A stretch of 64,000 bases of DNA, taken from NCBI RefSeq assembly GCF_009917485.1, contig NZ_QZDT01000006.1:62001-126000 (forward strand), given 5' to 3'. This DNA is from Parablautia muri (GTDB taxonomy: Bacteria; Bacillota; Clostridia; Lachnospirales; Lachnospiraceae). The position numbers were made by a program, and so were the translations under genes. Position 1 is the stretch's first letter, and the number at the start of each line of letters is the position of its first letter. Positions 35,892-44,177 of the stretch are shown piece by piece. Below the pieces are notes generated by a model. It was not told where the DNA came from, made no database searches, and saw only the letters and a list, made by a program, of their open reading frames with translations.

Positions 35892-38800
35892 CTATGCCAC
35901 TCTCTTCTTAACTACAACTGCCTGGTCTCTCTTAAAGAACAGTACCAGAGCAAGACACGCCATACCAAGAGATAAGAACCACTTCGGGTGAATCGGATCG
36001 CCAGTCTTAGGCGTTGCGTCTATCGTTGCCTCCGTCAGGTTCGCTGTATCCACATAAATCACATAAGGTGAGAAATGTGTTGCCGTAAAGTTCACACAAG
36101 GTACACCGCCTACAGTGGTAAATCTTACATTTAGATCCTCCAGCTGTCCATTGGAAATGGCTGCAACCCTATTGTTGCCTGCATACTGCACCAGATCATC
36201 CGGTAACGGTAAAGTCAGGTTAACGGAAATACCCGATGTATCTGCTATTTTGTTCCGTCCTGTGGAATCATACAAGCTGATATCCATAGGAAGGTATTTG
36301 ATTCTGTCAAGACTTCCATATCTTGCCTGTAAAGCTGCGGTTGCCGCATCAGTAGCACTCTGATCCTCCGTCACTTTCACAACAAAATTATCCGTTGAAC
36401 CGCTTACCGTAGCGCCGGCAAGATTTGTGTTGGAAAATCCCGGTCTGGTTACATCCACAGTCGTTCCGCTGCTATTGCTTACGGTTCCGGCACTTCCACT
36501 GCCGCCACCTGCACTACTGGCATTAGTTGCAGCCGTTCCGCTGCCGCCTGTTTTATAAGTTGCCGTTACAGCTACATTGGCTGCCGGCATGGTAAAGGTA
36601 GTTGATGACGCATTCGGATTGGCAAATCCCACTCCTGCCGTAGATGAAGTCCATTTATCGAACACCTGACCTTCACCCATATAATATGCATTAATTGAAA
36701 CTACCTGACCGGCCGCATAGCTACCGCTGCCACTGCCGCCCGATACACTGACTGTATACTTCCTTACTTCATCGCCTGGACTTGCAGTGGGCGTAGGTGA
36801 AGCGGAAGACCTGCCTCTCCTGTCAGGGGTCGGCGTTGCATTGGAACCACCCGGAATGTTGCTTGGCGTTGCATTTGGATTCGTACCTGGATCACCATTG
36901 CTTCCGCCACTTGGACTGGCATTCGGGTCAATGGTCGGTGTAGGACCAACCTGTATATCACTATACCGGGCATAAAATGTCACATCATCATAAATTCTGT
37001 CTCTGATTGAAATATCTGCACTGGCATCTGCACTCCATCCAATAAAGTGCTCCGGATCCGCAGGTTCCGGTATCTGTTCATCCGTCAATCTGGTACCTGA
37101 CGGCACTTTAATACTTACCATACCCTGTGTCGTATTTTTAACATCTACGAAATTAACAGTGCACTCTTCCTCCACTCTCATATAAACCGCATATGTTTCA
37201 AGGTATCCGTCCGAAGTTCTTTCATACTCGCTCCAGTTCTGGAAAATATAACCTGGATACTGGTACTCAGGATAACGCGCCGCATTACTTAAATCAGGCT
37301 CATAATCCACCTTTTTCTCCGCCCATTTTACGGGGTCCTCCAAAATATTAACAGGTATGGATACCGGCTGACCCACCAGAACCGGCCGTGCATTATCAAC
37401 TCCCTGCGGTGTTACATAATACCTTACCTGGACTACCTCCACCGTTTCTATGTAGTAAATATCCTTTGCATAATTGCTGGCCACCGAATCATTACTGCAG
37501 ATAAAGCTGATCTCATTGTCCTTTCTGGCATTTGGATCTCCTTTCGGATAAACCTGAGGTCTTCCGTCAACCAATTTAATGTCGCCGTCTTCTTCTTCAA
37601 CCAAAGCGAACGCATCCGCTGCAATTGTCATTCTGTCGTTTGTAATGGTTACTTCATATAAATCCGGCGTATTCCAAAAAGCGCCTTCGCTTATGTTGGT
37701 TGCAGTTGATGGTAATCTGACAATTCCCAGCCTATCCATTTGTGAAAAAGCCTGCCGTGGTATGGTTGCAATCGATGTTTCGGTCAGATCAACGCTTCTT
37801 ACATTATCACAATTTTTAAAAGCTTCTTCCTGGATAGAGCCTACTCCCTCAAATTCCTCTGTTCCAATGGCGCCTCCTCTGGTTTCGAGACACTCGACTA
37901 TACTTGTCTTGGCTCCTCCATTGGCAGTACCAAAAATAATCTGTTTGTCACAGGTAAAATTAGGGTTGTTTACAAACTGCACATCTGGTAAATTCGCACA
38001 TCCTCCAAAGGGCCTTATTCCTATTGACGCCACACCGGGACCAATTTCAACATTTGTAAGCTTTTCACAACCTTTAAAGGCATAATCCCCAATAGAGCCT
38101 GTGCCTACCAAACCGTTTCCGTCATAATAAAATCTTTCAAGACTCTCACAGCCTACAAAGGCATAGGGTTCTACCTCATTGACTGTATTTAACGTAACAG
38201 ATCTGATATCCTTGTCAGGGCTCGAATTTTCATTTAACGGCTCACCATTTCTTTTCTTACCGGAAAACAAACCTGTTTTAACAGCAGTAACACCGGCCGG
38301 AACATTTACATTTTTTCCTGCATCCAAAATACTTTGGTAATAGCCTGAAACACCTCCGCTTTGCTCCTGACTGACTGCTTCCTGCGCATCCTTTATCATT
38401 TCATCCGTAAGATATGGATATTCACCTGACTTATACCCTATTCTAATATGCTCATAAGTAGGATAGCTAATCAGCTCGTTTCTCTGTCCTTCCGGATTGC
38501 CCGGATTATACTTTACAGCCAGATTCGTAGGCCATCCGCTGTAATAAGTAATATAGCTCAGCGCCTGACTCTCATTGTTATAATTATTGTTCGCCTTCAT
38601 TGCATAGGTAAATGCGCCAAAGGTAGGTGAAATTGCTCCTGTAAACGCTAATTTGGGTTCATATTCCAACCGGCCATCACCGTTGACCGCATTCCCGGAC
38701 ACACTCTGACACCCTTCCTGGTGTCCATTCGTCATATCCTGTGTGTTAAACGCTTTATCACTTATTTCTAATGCATCCTCGGCGCTATGTTCAAATACAA

Positions 38801-41135
38801 CATTTTTCAAACGATGGCATCCTTGGAAGGCATTTGCGCCAATAAATGACACACTTGATGGAATTGTCACGATTTCCAAATTACAATAACCTGCAAAGCA
38901 CCCATCGTCAATTGCCGTAATCAAATGATTTCCTATGTTGGAAGGAATATTAATTATTTTACATTCCTTATCCAAAATAGGCTTTGATAAAGATTCCTGC
39001 CCATTTTCCACCCGAATTATGTATGAAATAGGATGGGGTACCGCAATATCTTCCGTACAGTACTCTACCTTTTCATAATATTCTGCATTTCCAATTATAT
39101 ACTTATATGATATAGAATGAACCTTGGCGGTATCATATATCGCTGCTCTTGTTTTTTCAGATGGACCTTCAAAATAAAAACTATCCCAGTTCAAAGCATC
39201 TATAAATGTATTAATATCACATTTTTCAGCGCCAGTATGATTCTCATGATTATCATCTTCTTTCTCCGGATCCTCACCGTCAATTAAATCGCAATCTAAA
39301 TTTTGAATTTTTATATATTGAAGATTGATACATCCTTCAAAATAGCTAATAGGAAGCTTCTCTACATATCTCTCTGGGAACGTCAAAGAGCCTAAACTTG
39401 AACAGCCTACAAACGCATTATAACCAATATAGGAAAGGTCATTGTCAAATGTGATTGTCTCCAAACCGTTACACCCCATAAAGCAGTAATCGCCGATCGC
39501 CTTTACGCCTGTAGGTAATTCGAAACTTTTCAAGTTTGTGCATCTTAAAAAAGTATCCATGCCAAGCACCTGCAAACTGCCTGCCGCAGCCAAATCACAT
39601 GATGCTAATGCTGTACAGTAAGCAAAAGCCCCATTCCCAATCATGGCTAAACCATTATTGACACCTTTGTTTACAGTGATACTTTTCAAACCGGAACAGT
39701 TGAAAAAAGCATAATCCCCAATACCAATCAGATTTTGACCTGTCCGCAGCTCACTGATATTTCCTCGTCCCGCAAATACCCCCCGCTTGTTTTCGCTCGT
39801 TACCTCATCAACAATTCTCTTTTCTCCTGTACCTGGCACATCTTCCAAATATTGTTGTCCTATATATCTCACCGAAACCGTCAGATATGTATTAATATCA
39901 CTTACCGCCTGATAATGTTCTGGTTTAAGTACTACATCAGGATCCAAATATTCTCGTCTAACCGGTCCCTTATCGAAGGATACTGTCTTTTGTTCAACAG
40001 ATACTTTATGATTAGCTCTGATGGAATCATCCATGGTATAAGTATAAACCCATGGCGTCAAATCTTCTTCCTCATCAACCGCTTCATCCGATGAATCATC
40101 TGATGCGGAGGTAGGCTGTTCTTCCGGTGTCTGAGTCGGTTCCTGCGTTGGCTCCTCAGTCGGCAATGTTGTCGGTTCTTCTGTCGGCTCCTGCGTTGGC
40201 AATGTTGTCGGTTCCTGCGTTGGTTCTTGTGTCGGTATTACTTCCGGTTCTTCTGTCGGGCTCGGAATTGGCTCTTGCTGCTCTGTCGATACATCTGCAG
40301 GTGTTTCCGTTGGCGCAAAAGTTGGTTCCTCCGTTGGCATATCCGTAGGCTCCGCATCTTCGACTTTATCATCCGATGATAAGGAATAGGTTGTAGGAGT
40401 ATAATTTTCATTATAGCGGTATAAAGTCTTCTCTTTCCACTCCTCAAAATTATCTCGAAAACATGGATAATATGGGGCAATATTTTCCGTAAGCAGTATT
40501 GCCGTTAAATGCTTTGATGCAGGCATTCCATTTTCATCTGTATAATTATAATTATAATACCCGGTTCTGTCTCCAGGATGTTCTGTAACAATACTGGACC
40601 TTGGGAAAAGCCCATCTAGGCCTTCAACCGTAAACATGTCTTCGCTTCTTTGAAAGTATAAAAAATCATTATCAATATTTACCGCACAATAATCCCCACT
40701 TTCATTATAAGCCTGGCATGTAACCACTTCCTCCGGTATTTGCAGATAATTACCATTACTATCTGACGGTAAAGTAGTCGTGTCCGCACCTAAAATAACA
40801 GCGCTATCATTCCCTGAAACTGCAAAATAAAAAACTGCATTATTGGAAAGGGTCGTTGGGTCTGCAAATATTTGAGTATTTTTAGGTAAAATAGGGACTT
40901 GATTTTTCCATGTTGCATTTTCATCTGTATCTATATATATTTTCTTTCCATCTTTGTGCAATTCAAGTCCCGCATAATCGAAATCATCATCCGCTAACGC
41001 CACAGGATCATCCGCCCTTGCGTCCGGAACAGGGATTGCGGCAATTGCAATAGCGGATGCCATTGCCAGTGCGCCAACCGTCTTGCGAATTTGTCGCCTT
41101 AACTTTCTATTCTTTTTCTTTTTTACTTTGACCAT
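35892..41135 (-). CDS. Giant BspA-type LRR surface protein with InlB repeats and sortase signal
   Basis: The 1747-aa protein has a long, basic signal peptide (about 1-42; KKKKNRKLRRQIRK then a hydrophobic run ending DARAD). A Pro/Thr/Glu stalk of PTEEP/PTQEP units follows (about 260-355), then LRR_5/BspA repeats (about 440-1130) and a Listeria-Bacteroides/InlB-like repeat (about 1270-1410, VNFVDVKNTTQGMVSIKVPSG). A Ser/Pro/Gly linker, a second InlB-like module (about 1455-1520), the C-terminal domain shared with the 33067 gene, and a sorting signal PKTGDPIHPKWFLSLG come last. Start 41135 has AAGGAG 8 nt upstream. Probably an adhesin or matrix-binding protein; ligand unknown. Confidence 0.9.
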   Translation of the reverse strand: MVKVKKKKNRKLRRQIRKTVGALAMASAIAIAAIPVPDARADDPVALADDDFDYAGLELHKDGKKIYIDTDENATWKNQVPILPKNTQIFADPTTLSNNAVFYFAVSGNDSAVILGADTTTLPSDSNGNYLQIPEEVVTCQAYNESGDYCAVNIDNDFLYFQRSEDMFTVEGLDGLFPRSSIVTEHPGDRTGYYNYNYTDENGMPASKHLTAILLTENIAPYYPCFRDNFEEWKEKTLYRYNENYTPTTYSLSSDDKVEDAEPTDMPTEEPTFAPTETPADVSTEQQEPIPSPTEEPEVIPTQEPTQEPTTLPTQEPTEEPTTLPTEEPTQEPTQTPEEQPTSASDDSSDEAVDEEEDLTPWVYTYTMDDSIRANHKVSVEQKTVSFDKGPVRREYLDPDVVLKPEHYQAVSDINTYLTVSVRYIGQQYLEDVPGTGEKRIVDEVTSENKRGVFAGRGNISELRTGQNLIGIGDYAFFNCSGLKSITVNKGVNNGLAMIGNGAFAYCTALASCDLAAAGSLQVLGMDTFLRCTNLKSFELPTGVKAIGDYCFMGCNGLETITFDNDLSYIGYNAFVGCSSLGSLTFPERYVEKLPISYFEGCINLQYIKIQNLDCDLIDGEDPEKEDDNHENHTGAEKCDINTFIDALNWDSFYFEGPSEKTRAAIYDTAKVHSISYKYIIGNAEYYEKVEYCTEDIAVPHPISYIIRVENGQESLSKPILDKECKIINIPSNIGNHLITAIDDGCFAGYCNLEIVTIPSSVSFIGANAFQGCHRLKNVVFEHSAEDALEISDKAFNTQDMTNGHQEGCQSVSGNAVNGDGRLEYEPKLAFTGAISPTFGAFTYAMKANNNYNNESQALSYITYYSGWPTNLAVKYNPGNPEGQRNELISYPTYEHIRIGYKSGEYPYLTDEMIKDAQEAVSQEQSGGVSGYYQSILDAGKNVNVPAGVTAVKTGLFSGKKRNGEPLNENSSPDKDIRSVTLNTVNEVEPYAFVGCESLERFYYDGNGLVGTGSIGDYAFKGCEKLTNVEIGPGVASIGIRPFGGCANLPDVQFVNNPNFTCDKQIIFGTANGGAKTSIVECLETRGGAIGTEEFEGVGSIQEEAFKNCDNVRSVDLTETSIATIPRQAFSQMDRLGIVRLPSTATNISEGAFWNTPDLYEVTITNDRMTIAADAFALVEEEDGDIKLVDGRPQVYPKGDPNARKDNEISFICSNDSVASNYAKDIYYIETVEVVQVRYYVTPQGVDNARPVLVGQPVSIPVNILEDPVKWAEKKVDYEPDLSNAARYPEYQYPGYIFQNWSEYERTSDGYLETYAVYMRVEEECTVNFVDVKNTTQGMVSIKVPSGTRLTDEQIPEPADPEHFIGWSADASADISIRDRIYDDVTFYARYSDIQVGPTPTIDPNASPSGGSNGDPGTNPNATPSNIPGGSNATPTPDRRGRSSASPTPTASPGDEVRKYTVSVSGGSGSGSYAAGQVVSINAYYMGEGQVFDKWTSSTAGVGFANPNASSTTFTMPAANVAVTATYKTGGSGTAATNASSAGGGSGSAGTVSNSSGTTVDVTRPGFSNTNLAGATVSGSTDNFVVKVTEDQSATDAATAALQARYGSLDRIKYLPMDISLYDSTGRNKIADTSGISVNLTLPLPDDLVQYAGNNRVAAISNGQLEDLNVRFTTVGGVPCVNFTATHFSPYVIYVDTANLTEATIDATPKTGDPIHPKWFLSLGMACLALVLFFKRDQAVVVKKRVA
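40110..40345 (-). repeat. Tandem coding repeats of the Pro/Thr/Glu stalk
   Basis: Imperfect 12- to 24-bp tandem units (variants of GTCGGTTCCTGCGTTGG on the plus strand) encode PTEEP, PTQEP and TTLP repeats. Long identical stretches make copy-number change by slippage likely. Confidence 0.8.
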
Positions 41136-41154
41136 TTGTGACACTCCTTTTACA

Positions 41155-42426
41155 CTACTTAATTCTTTTCGCTACCACTACAAACCTTCCGTCCGTTTGT
41201 GAATTATCACAGGTCGACAGGGTGAGCAGGCTGTCTCCATAGCTGGCCGTAACGCCTGTATCATACAGGCTCATAGCCGCCATTTCTTCCATATAAGAAT
41301 TAAATTCTTCTTCTGAATTGGCCTGAATAAACCGATAATATTTAAAAACAAGGTCATCCTCATTGTAGACTTGAGAGCGGAAAACATACATCACCTCATA
41401 TGTCCCCTCTTCATATATACTGTCAAACTGAATGATGGAATGCTTCTTGCCGTAGGATTCCTTGGCGTACATTTGAAGCTGTCCGAACATCTGTCCCGAC
41501 TTCATGTGATGTCCATAAATAATCAGATTCGTTGAGCTGGGATAAATACTGCAGTCATAATCTAAAAAGAGGCTGCCGTTTTTATCATACTCCTGATTAA
41601 AATTGTGATCCAGATAATACTCATTGTCTGAAGTCTGCATTACAGGATAATCTATTATTGTATCGTCAATTTTAAGCCATCCGATTAGCTTTTTATTTTT
41701 TTCATATAAAGTTTTATATTCGTCCAGCACATCCGGCAGTGCAAGGGACTGCTTATGTAAGAATAATCCGTTTTTCTCCTGATTCCCGGCGGCGAGTACA
41801 TCACTTCCTTTTAAAGATGCCAGACTTTCATACTCCATACTTGTTCGTGCGCTGAAGAAAGAATAAACACCAAAATATCCAAAGCTGGCAATCGCTATGA
41901 TTGATGCTATCGCGATAATCCACTTTCTTCGTTTCTCCCTTTTACGGAGCTCATTTAAGATCTGCTGCTGCATTTCCTTGTCATATTCTTCCAGTCGATT
42001 CCCATCACCTGAACTTTCTTTTTCCCCTGCAGTTTTTCCTGGACTTTCGTCCATGGAAACTACCGGAACTTTCGCCTTCGAAGCTTTCGCTGCCTTTAGT
42101 GCGCCCGTTGCCGGGCCCTTATTGCGATTTAACTTCCCCTTTTGCTTATTTTCTGAAAAGCCTCCGGCATTTGCAGCGGTAATTCCCCGCTTCTTCATTT
42201 TTTCAATTTCTTCATAGATTGCATCATCAAAGTCAGTGCCCACCGCAGTCTCAAAGCGGTACGCACCACTTTGTAATGCGCTAAAGAGCTTATATAACTG
42301 TCTTGGATCGTCTAAATCCATCTTGGCTTTGATGGTGTCAATTTTTTTCTGGTCGCGCTGAGCAGCTTCATAATCCGTGCGGGTACGGAAACGTCTTCCG
42401 GCAACCATCAAATCATCTGCCGCCAT
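41155..42426 (-). CDS. srtB: Class B sortase with long N-terminal cytosolic region
   Basis: The 423-aa protein has a cytosolic N-terminal region (about 1-170, Lys-rich), a membrane helix (about 172-195, KWIIAIASIIAIASFGYFGVYSF) and the sortase domain. Catalytic residues: His in YGHHMKSGQMFG (about 305), Cys in LLTLSTCDNS (about 404), Arg in GRFVVVAKR (about 413). The two-domain insertion before the Cys fits class B. It cleaves a C-terminal (S/P/N/T)PxTG-type signal and links the protein to peptidoglycan; the two genes downstream have such signals. Start 42426 follows AAGGAG. About 150 extra N-terminal residues are unusual for SrtB. Confidence 0.9.
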   Translation of the reverse strand: MAADDLMVAGRRFRTRTDYEAAQRDQKKIDTIKAKMDLDDPRQLYKLFSALQSGAYRFETAVGTDFDDAIYEEIEKMKKRGITAANAGGFSENKQKGKLNRNKGPATGALKAAKASKAKVPVVSMDESPGKTAGEKESSGDGNRLEEYDKEMQQQILNELRKREKRRKWIIAIASIIAIASFGYFGVYSFFSARTSMEYESLASLKGSDVLAAGNQEKNGLFLHKQSLALPDVLDEYKTLYEKNKKLIGWLKIDDTIIDYPVMQTSDNEYYLDHNFNQEYDKNGSLFLDYDCSIYPSSTNLIIYGHHMKSGQMFGQLQMYAKESYGKKHSIIQFDSIYEEGTYEVMYVFRSQVYNEDDLVFKYYRFIQANSEEEFNSYMEEMAAMSLYDTGVTASYGDSLLTLSTCDNSQTDGRFVVVAKRIK

Positions 42427-42459
42427 GGCATACCTCTCCTTCATCACATATACTATTTT

Positions 42460-42487
42460 ATTTTACTATATATTGAAATAAATTCAA
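42460..42487 (-). promoter_or_regulatory. Sigma-A promoter of the sortase operon
   Basis: Minus strand: -35 TTGAAT (42482-42487), 16-bp spacer, -10 TAAAAT (42460-42465), followed by a second TAAAAT. Confidence 0.65.
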
Positions 42488-42743
42488 GTGTTTTATCAAG
42501 ATATTGCACATTTTTAATGTTCCAAAGCTATCCATTCTTTCCGCCCAAAACATATGTAACTCCGAACATATTTTCTCTTTCAGAAAAGAAATGGCGGAAA
42601 TCCAACTTATTTTCCCACTCTCCAAACGTGTTTCAAATATATATTCTCGGTTGATTTCAAATGCATCTTTGGAAAAATCAGCATAGAAATGTAAAAATTA
42701 CTAATTGAAACCTCTGTATTTGAAACCGGGAAATGTTATCATC
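42488..42743. other. AT-rich intergenic stretch, no gene seen
   Basis: No supported coding frame with an RBS on either strand; composition is clearly AT-rich. It marks the left side of the accessory region. Confidence 0.5.
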
Positions 42744-42787
42744 AAAAAAACAAGCAATTACCTTTCTATAAAAGTCAATCACTTGTT
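42744..42787 (-). terminator. Terminator of the small 42833 gene
   Basis: Minus strand: AACAAGTGATTGACTTT pairs with AAGGTAATTGCTTGTT (with G-U pairs and one mismatch), then TTTTTTT. Its presence supports a transcribed gene just upstream. Confidence 0.65.
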
Positions 42788-42832
42788 CTTTGAAATATAT
42801 TTCATTTTCACCCAATTAAACTCTATCACAAT

Positions 42833-43045
42833 TCATCTTCCAAGCAACGGGTACTTCTCATTTAAATCAGCCGCATAACTGTTCTCTGTCCCCTTCTCAT
42901 AACCCTTAATCAAATAATCAGCAACCGGATCAAATTCAGAAAAGCTATAGTTTTTGTCCGATTCAACATACGGAGCGGCTATGTTGGGTGCATCTTTATG
43001 GATTTCTAACAAAGAATCCCTATTATCCTCCACGTATAATACCAT
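42833..43045 (-). CDS. Small acidic protein of unknown function
   Basis: A 70-aa frame (start MVLYVEDNRDSLLEIHKDAP, end AADLNEKYPLLGR) with RBS GGAGG 7 nt upstream and its own terminator downstream. It is acidic, soluble, with no signal peptide. It is divergent from an XRE regulator across an inverted repeat, so it is probably regulated by it. No family recognised; a small effector or antitoxin-like protein is possible but unproven. Confidence 0.6.
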   Translation of the reverse strand: MVLYVEDNRDSLLEIHKDAPNIAAPYVESDKNYSFSEFDPVADYLIKGYEKGTENSYAADLNEKYPLLGR

Positions 43046-43072
43046 ATCCAACCCTCCACTCTTTTATTTAAT

Positions 43073-43136
43073 AAGTAATATTAGTAGAATACTACTGTAA
43101 CATTACTTGACATGCTTATCAATGTTTTAGTATAAT
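43073..43136 (+). promoter_or_regulatory. XRE gene promoter with a 36-bp inverted repeat
   Basis: Plus strand: -35 TTGACA (43107-43112), 18-bp spacer, -10 TATAAT (43131-43136). An imperfect inverted repeat with outer arms AAGTAAT / ATTACTT (43073-43079, 43102-43108) and inner arms AGTAG / CTACT touches the -35, and lies between the two divergent genes. Likely the regulator's operator. Confidence 0.7.
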
Positions 43137-43240
43137 GTAATTAACTTCAATTTTGAAAATTTATTCAAATCACATCCCATTTTGCAATAAATTTAATCGT
43201 TTTACTTTTAAAAATGACTCAACATTACAGGAGGTTCTAT

Positions 43241-43900
43241 ATGGATACTAGCGTATTGCTTAACAACATACGTGCGCTTTGCAAAAAGAATAAAATATCC
43301 ATTTCCCGTCTGGAATCAGATTTATTTTATTCCCCAGGCCTGATTTCACGCTGGAGCAAAAACACGCCTTCTCTAGACCGGGTTTTAGATATTGCCAATT
43401 ATTTTGGTGTCTCTCTTGATGAACTTGTCAGTCATTCTACTAATCATGACACTGACAACAAACGGCTTATTTTAACCCTCCTAAACAGAGCCAAGACGGA
43501 TGAAATTAACTGGGAGATTTTAAATTTTCAAAATCCTCCCATACCCTTAGCTGATATTTCATCCCAAAGCTTCTTTCCTTTTGGCGAATGCGACTGTTAT
43601 TATACCACCTTTAAAGAAGGCTTTTTCTTTCTTGCATCTACCCGTATAGGCGGTAGTTTGCTGCTTGCATTATACGTTCTTCCTAATGCATATTCTCAGC
43701 TTGAATTAATATGCGAAAATGTTCCTGAGCTAAAAGATCTTCATGAATGTCTTAGCCGCCGTTTAGGAAAACGACTAAATAAAATTAAAACTGACAATTT
43801 TATCAATGCCTTTTTGAGCTCTAGCAGCACGAATGGTGAAGCCTCCTCTCATGAAAAAGTAACGCCATTACAAAGCAAAATTGAGGCCATTAATTTTTAA
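43241..43900 (+). CDS. XRE-family regulator with unknown C-terminal sensing domain
   Basis: The 219-aa protein has an N-terminal helix-turn-helix of the Cro/CI type (1-65: LLNNIRALCKKNKISISRLESDLFYSPGLISRWSKNTPSLDRVLDIANYFGVSLDELVS). A C-terminal domain of about 130 residues follows, with Cys pair ECDCYY and a final low-complexity stretch. The C-terminal domain matches nothing I recognise. AGGAGG lies 6 nt before the ATG. It is divergent from the small 42833 gene and convergent with the three-gene cassette through a bidirectional terminator, so direct control of the latter would need action in trans. Confidence 0.8.
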   Translation: MDTSVLLNNIRALCKKNKISISRLESDLFYSPGLISRWSKNTPSLDRVLDIANYFGVSLDELVSHSTNHDTDNKRLILTLLNRAKTDEINWEILNFQNPPIPLADISSQSFFPFGECDCYYTTFKEGFFFLASTRIGGSLLLALYVLPNAYSQLELICENVPELKDLHECLSRRLGKRLNKIKTDNFINAFLSSSSTNGEASSHEKVTPLQSKIEAINF

Positions 43901-43963
43901 CTTCGGAACATATCCAGAATATAATTTAATGGCATATCTTATTATAGTATATGCAAATTGTCA

Positions 43964-44023
43964 AAAAAATTACTTCTTACACTTTTAAAATAAACTTTAA
44001 ATTCGTGTAAGAAGTAATTTTTT
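43964..44023. terminator. Long bidirectional terminator
   Basis: Perfect 19-bp stem AAAAAATTACTTCTTACAC / GTGTAAGAAGTAATTTTTT (43964-43982 with 44005-44023), 22-nt loop, T-runs on both strands. It closes the XRE gene and the minus-strand cassette. Confidence 0.85.
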
Positions 44024-44177
44024 AATTTTCTTTTTATGTTTAGGCCTGGCAGAGACGTTTGCCCACATTGGCATCTTACAGGCTGCTCGTCCACAGGAAA
44101 GAAATCTCTCCTATCCGATTAAGCTGTCCTGGAGGCAAGTTTGAAAAAAGCTCTGGGAAGTATGGCGGCACATGATT
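44024..44177. other. Non-coding stretch between terminator and peptidase stop
   Basis: No gene seen. It is more GC-rich than its surroundings, and the plus strand contains CTGGGAAGTATGGCGGCACATG, which recalls the RBS unit of the dispersed element in the opposite orientation; possibly a remnant. Confidence 0.35.

Noticed and set aside
40110-40345. Repeats resembling a CRISPR array
   Set aside because: Units are short, imperfect, in-frame and code for PTEEP/PTQEP; there are no unique spacers of constant length and no cas genes.
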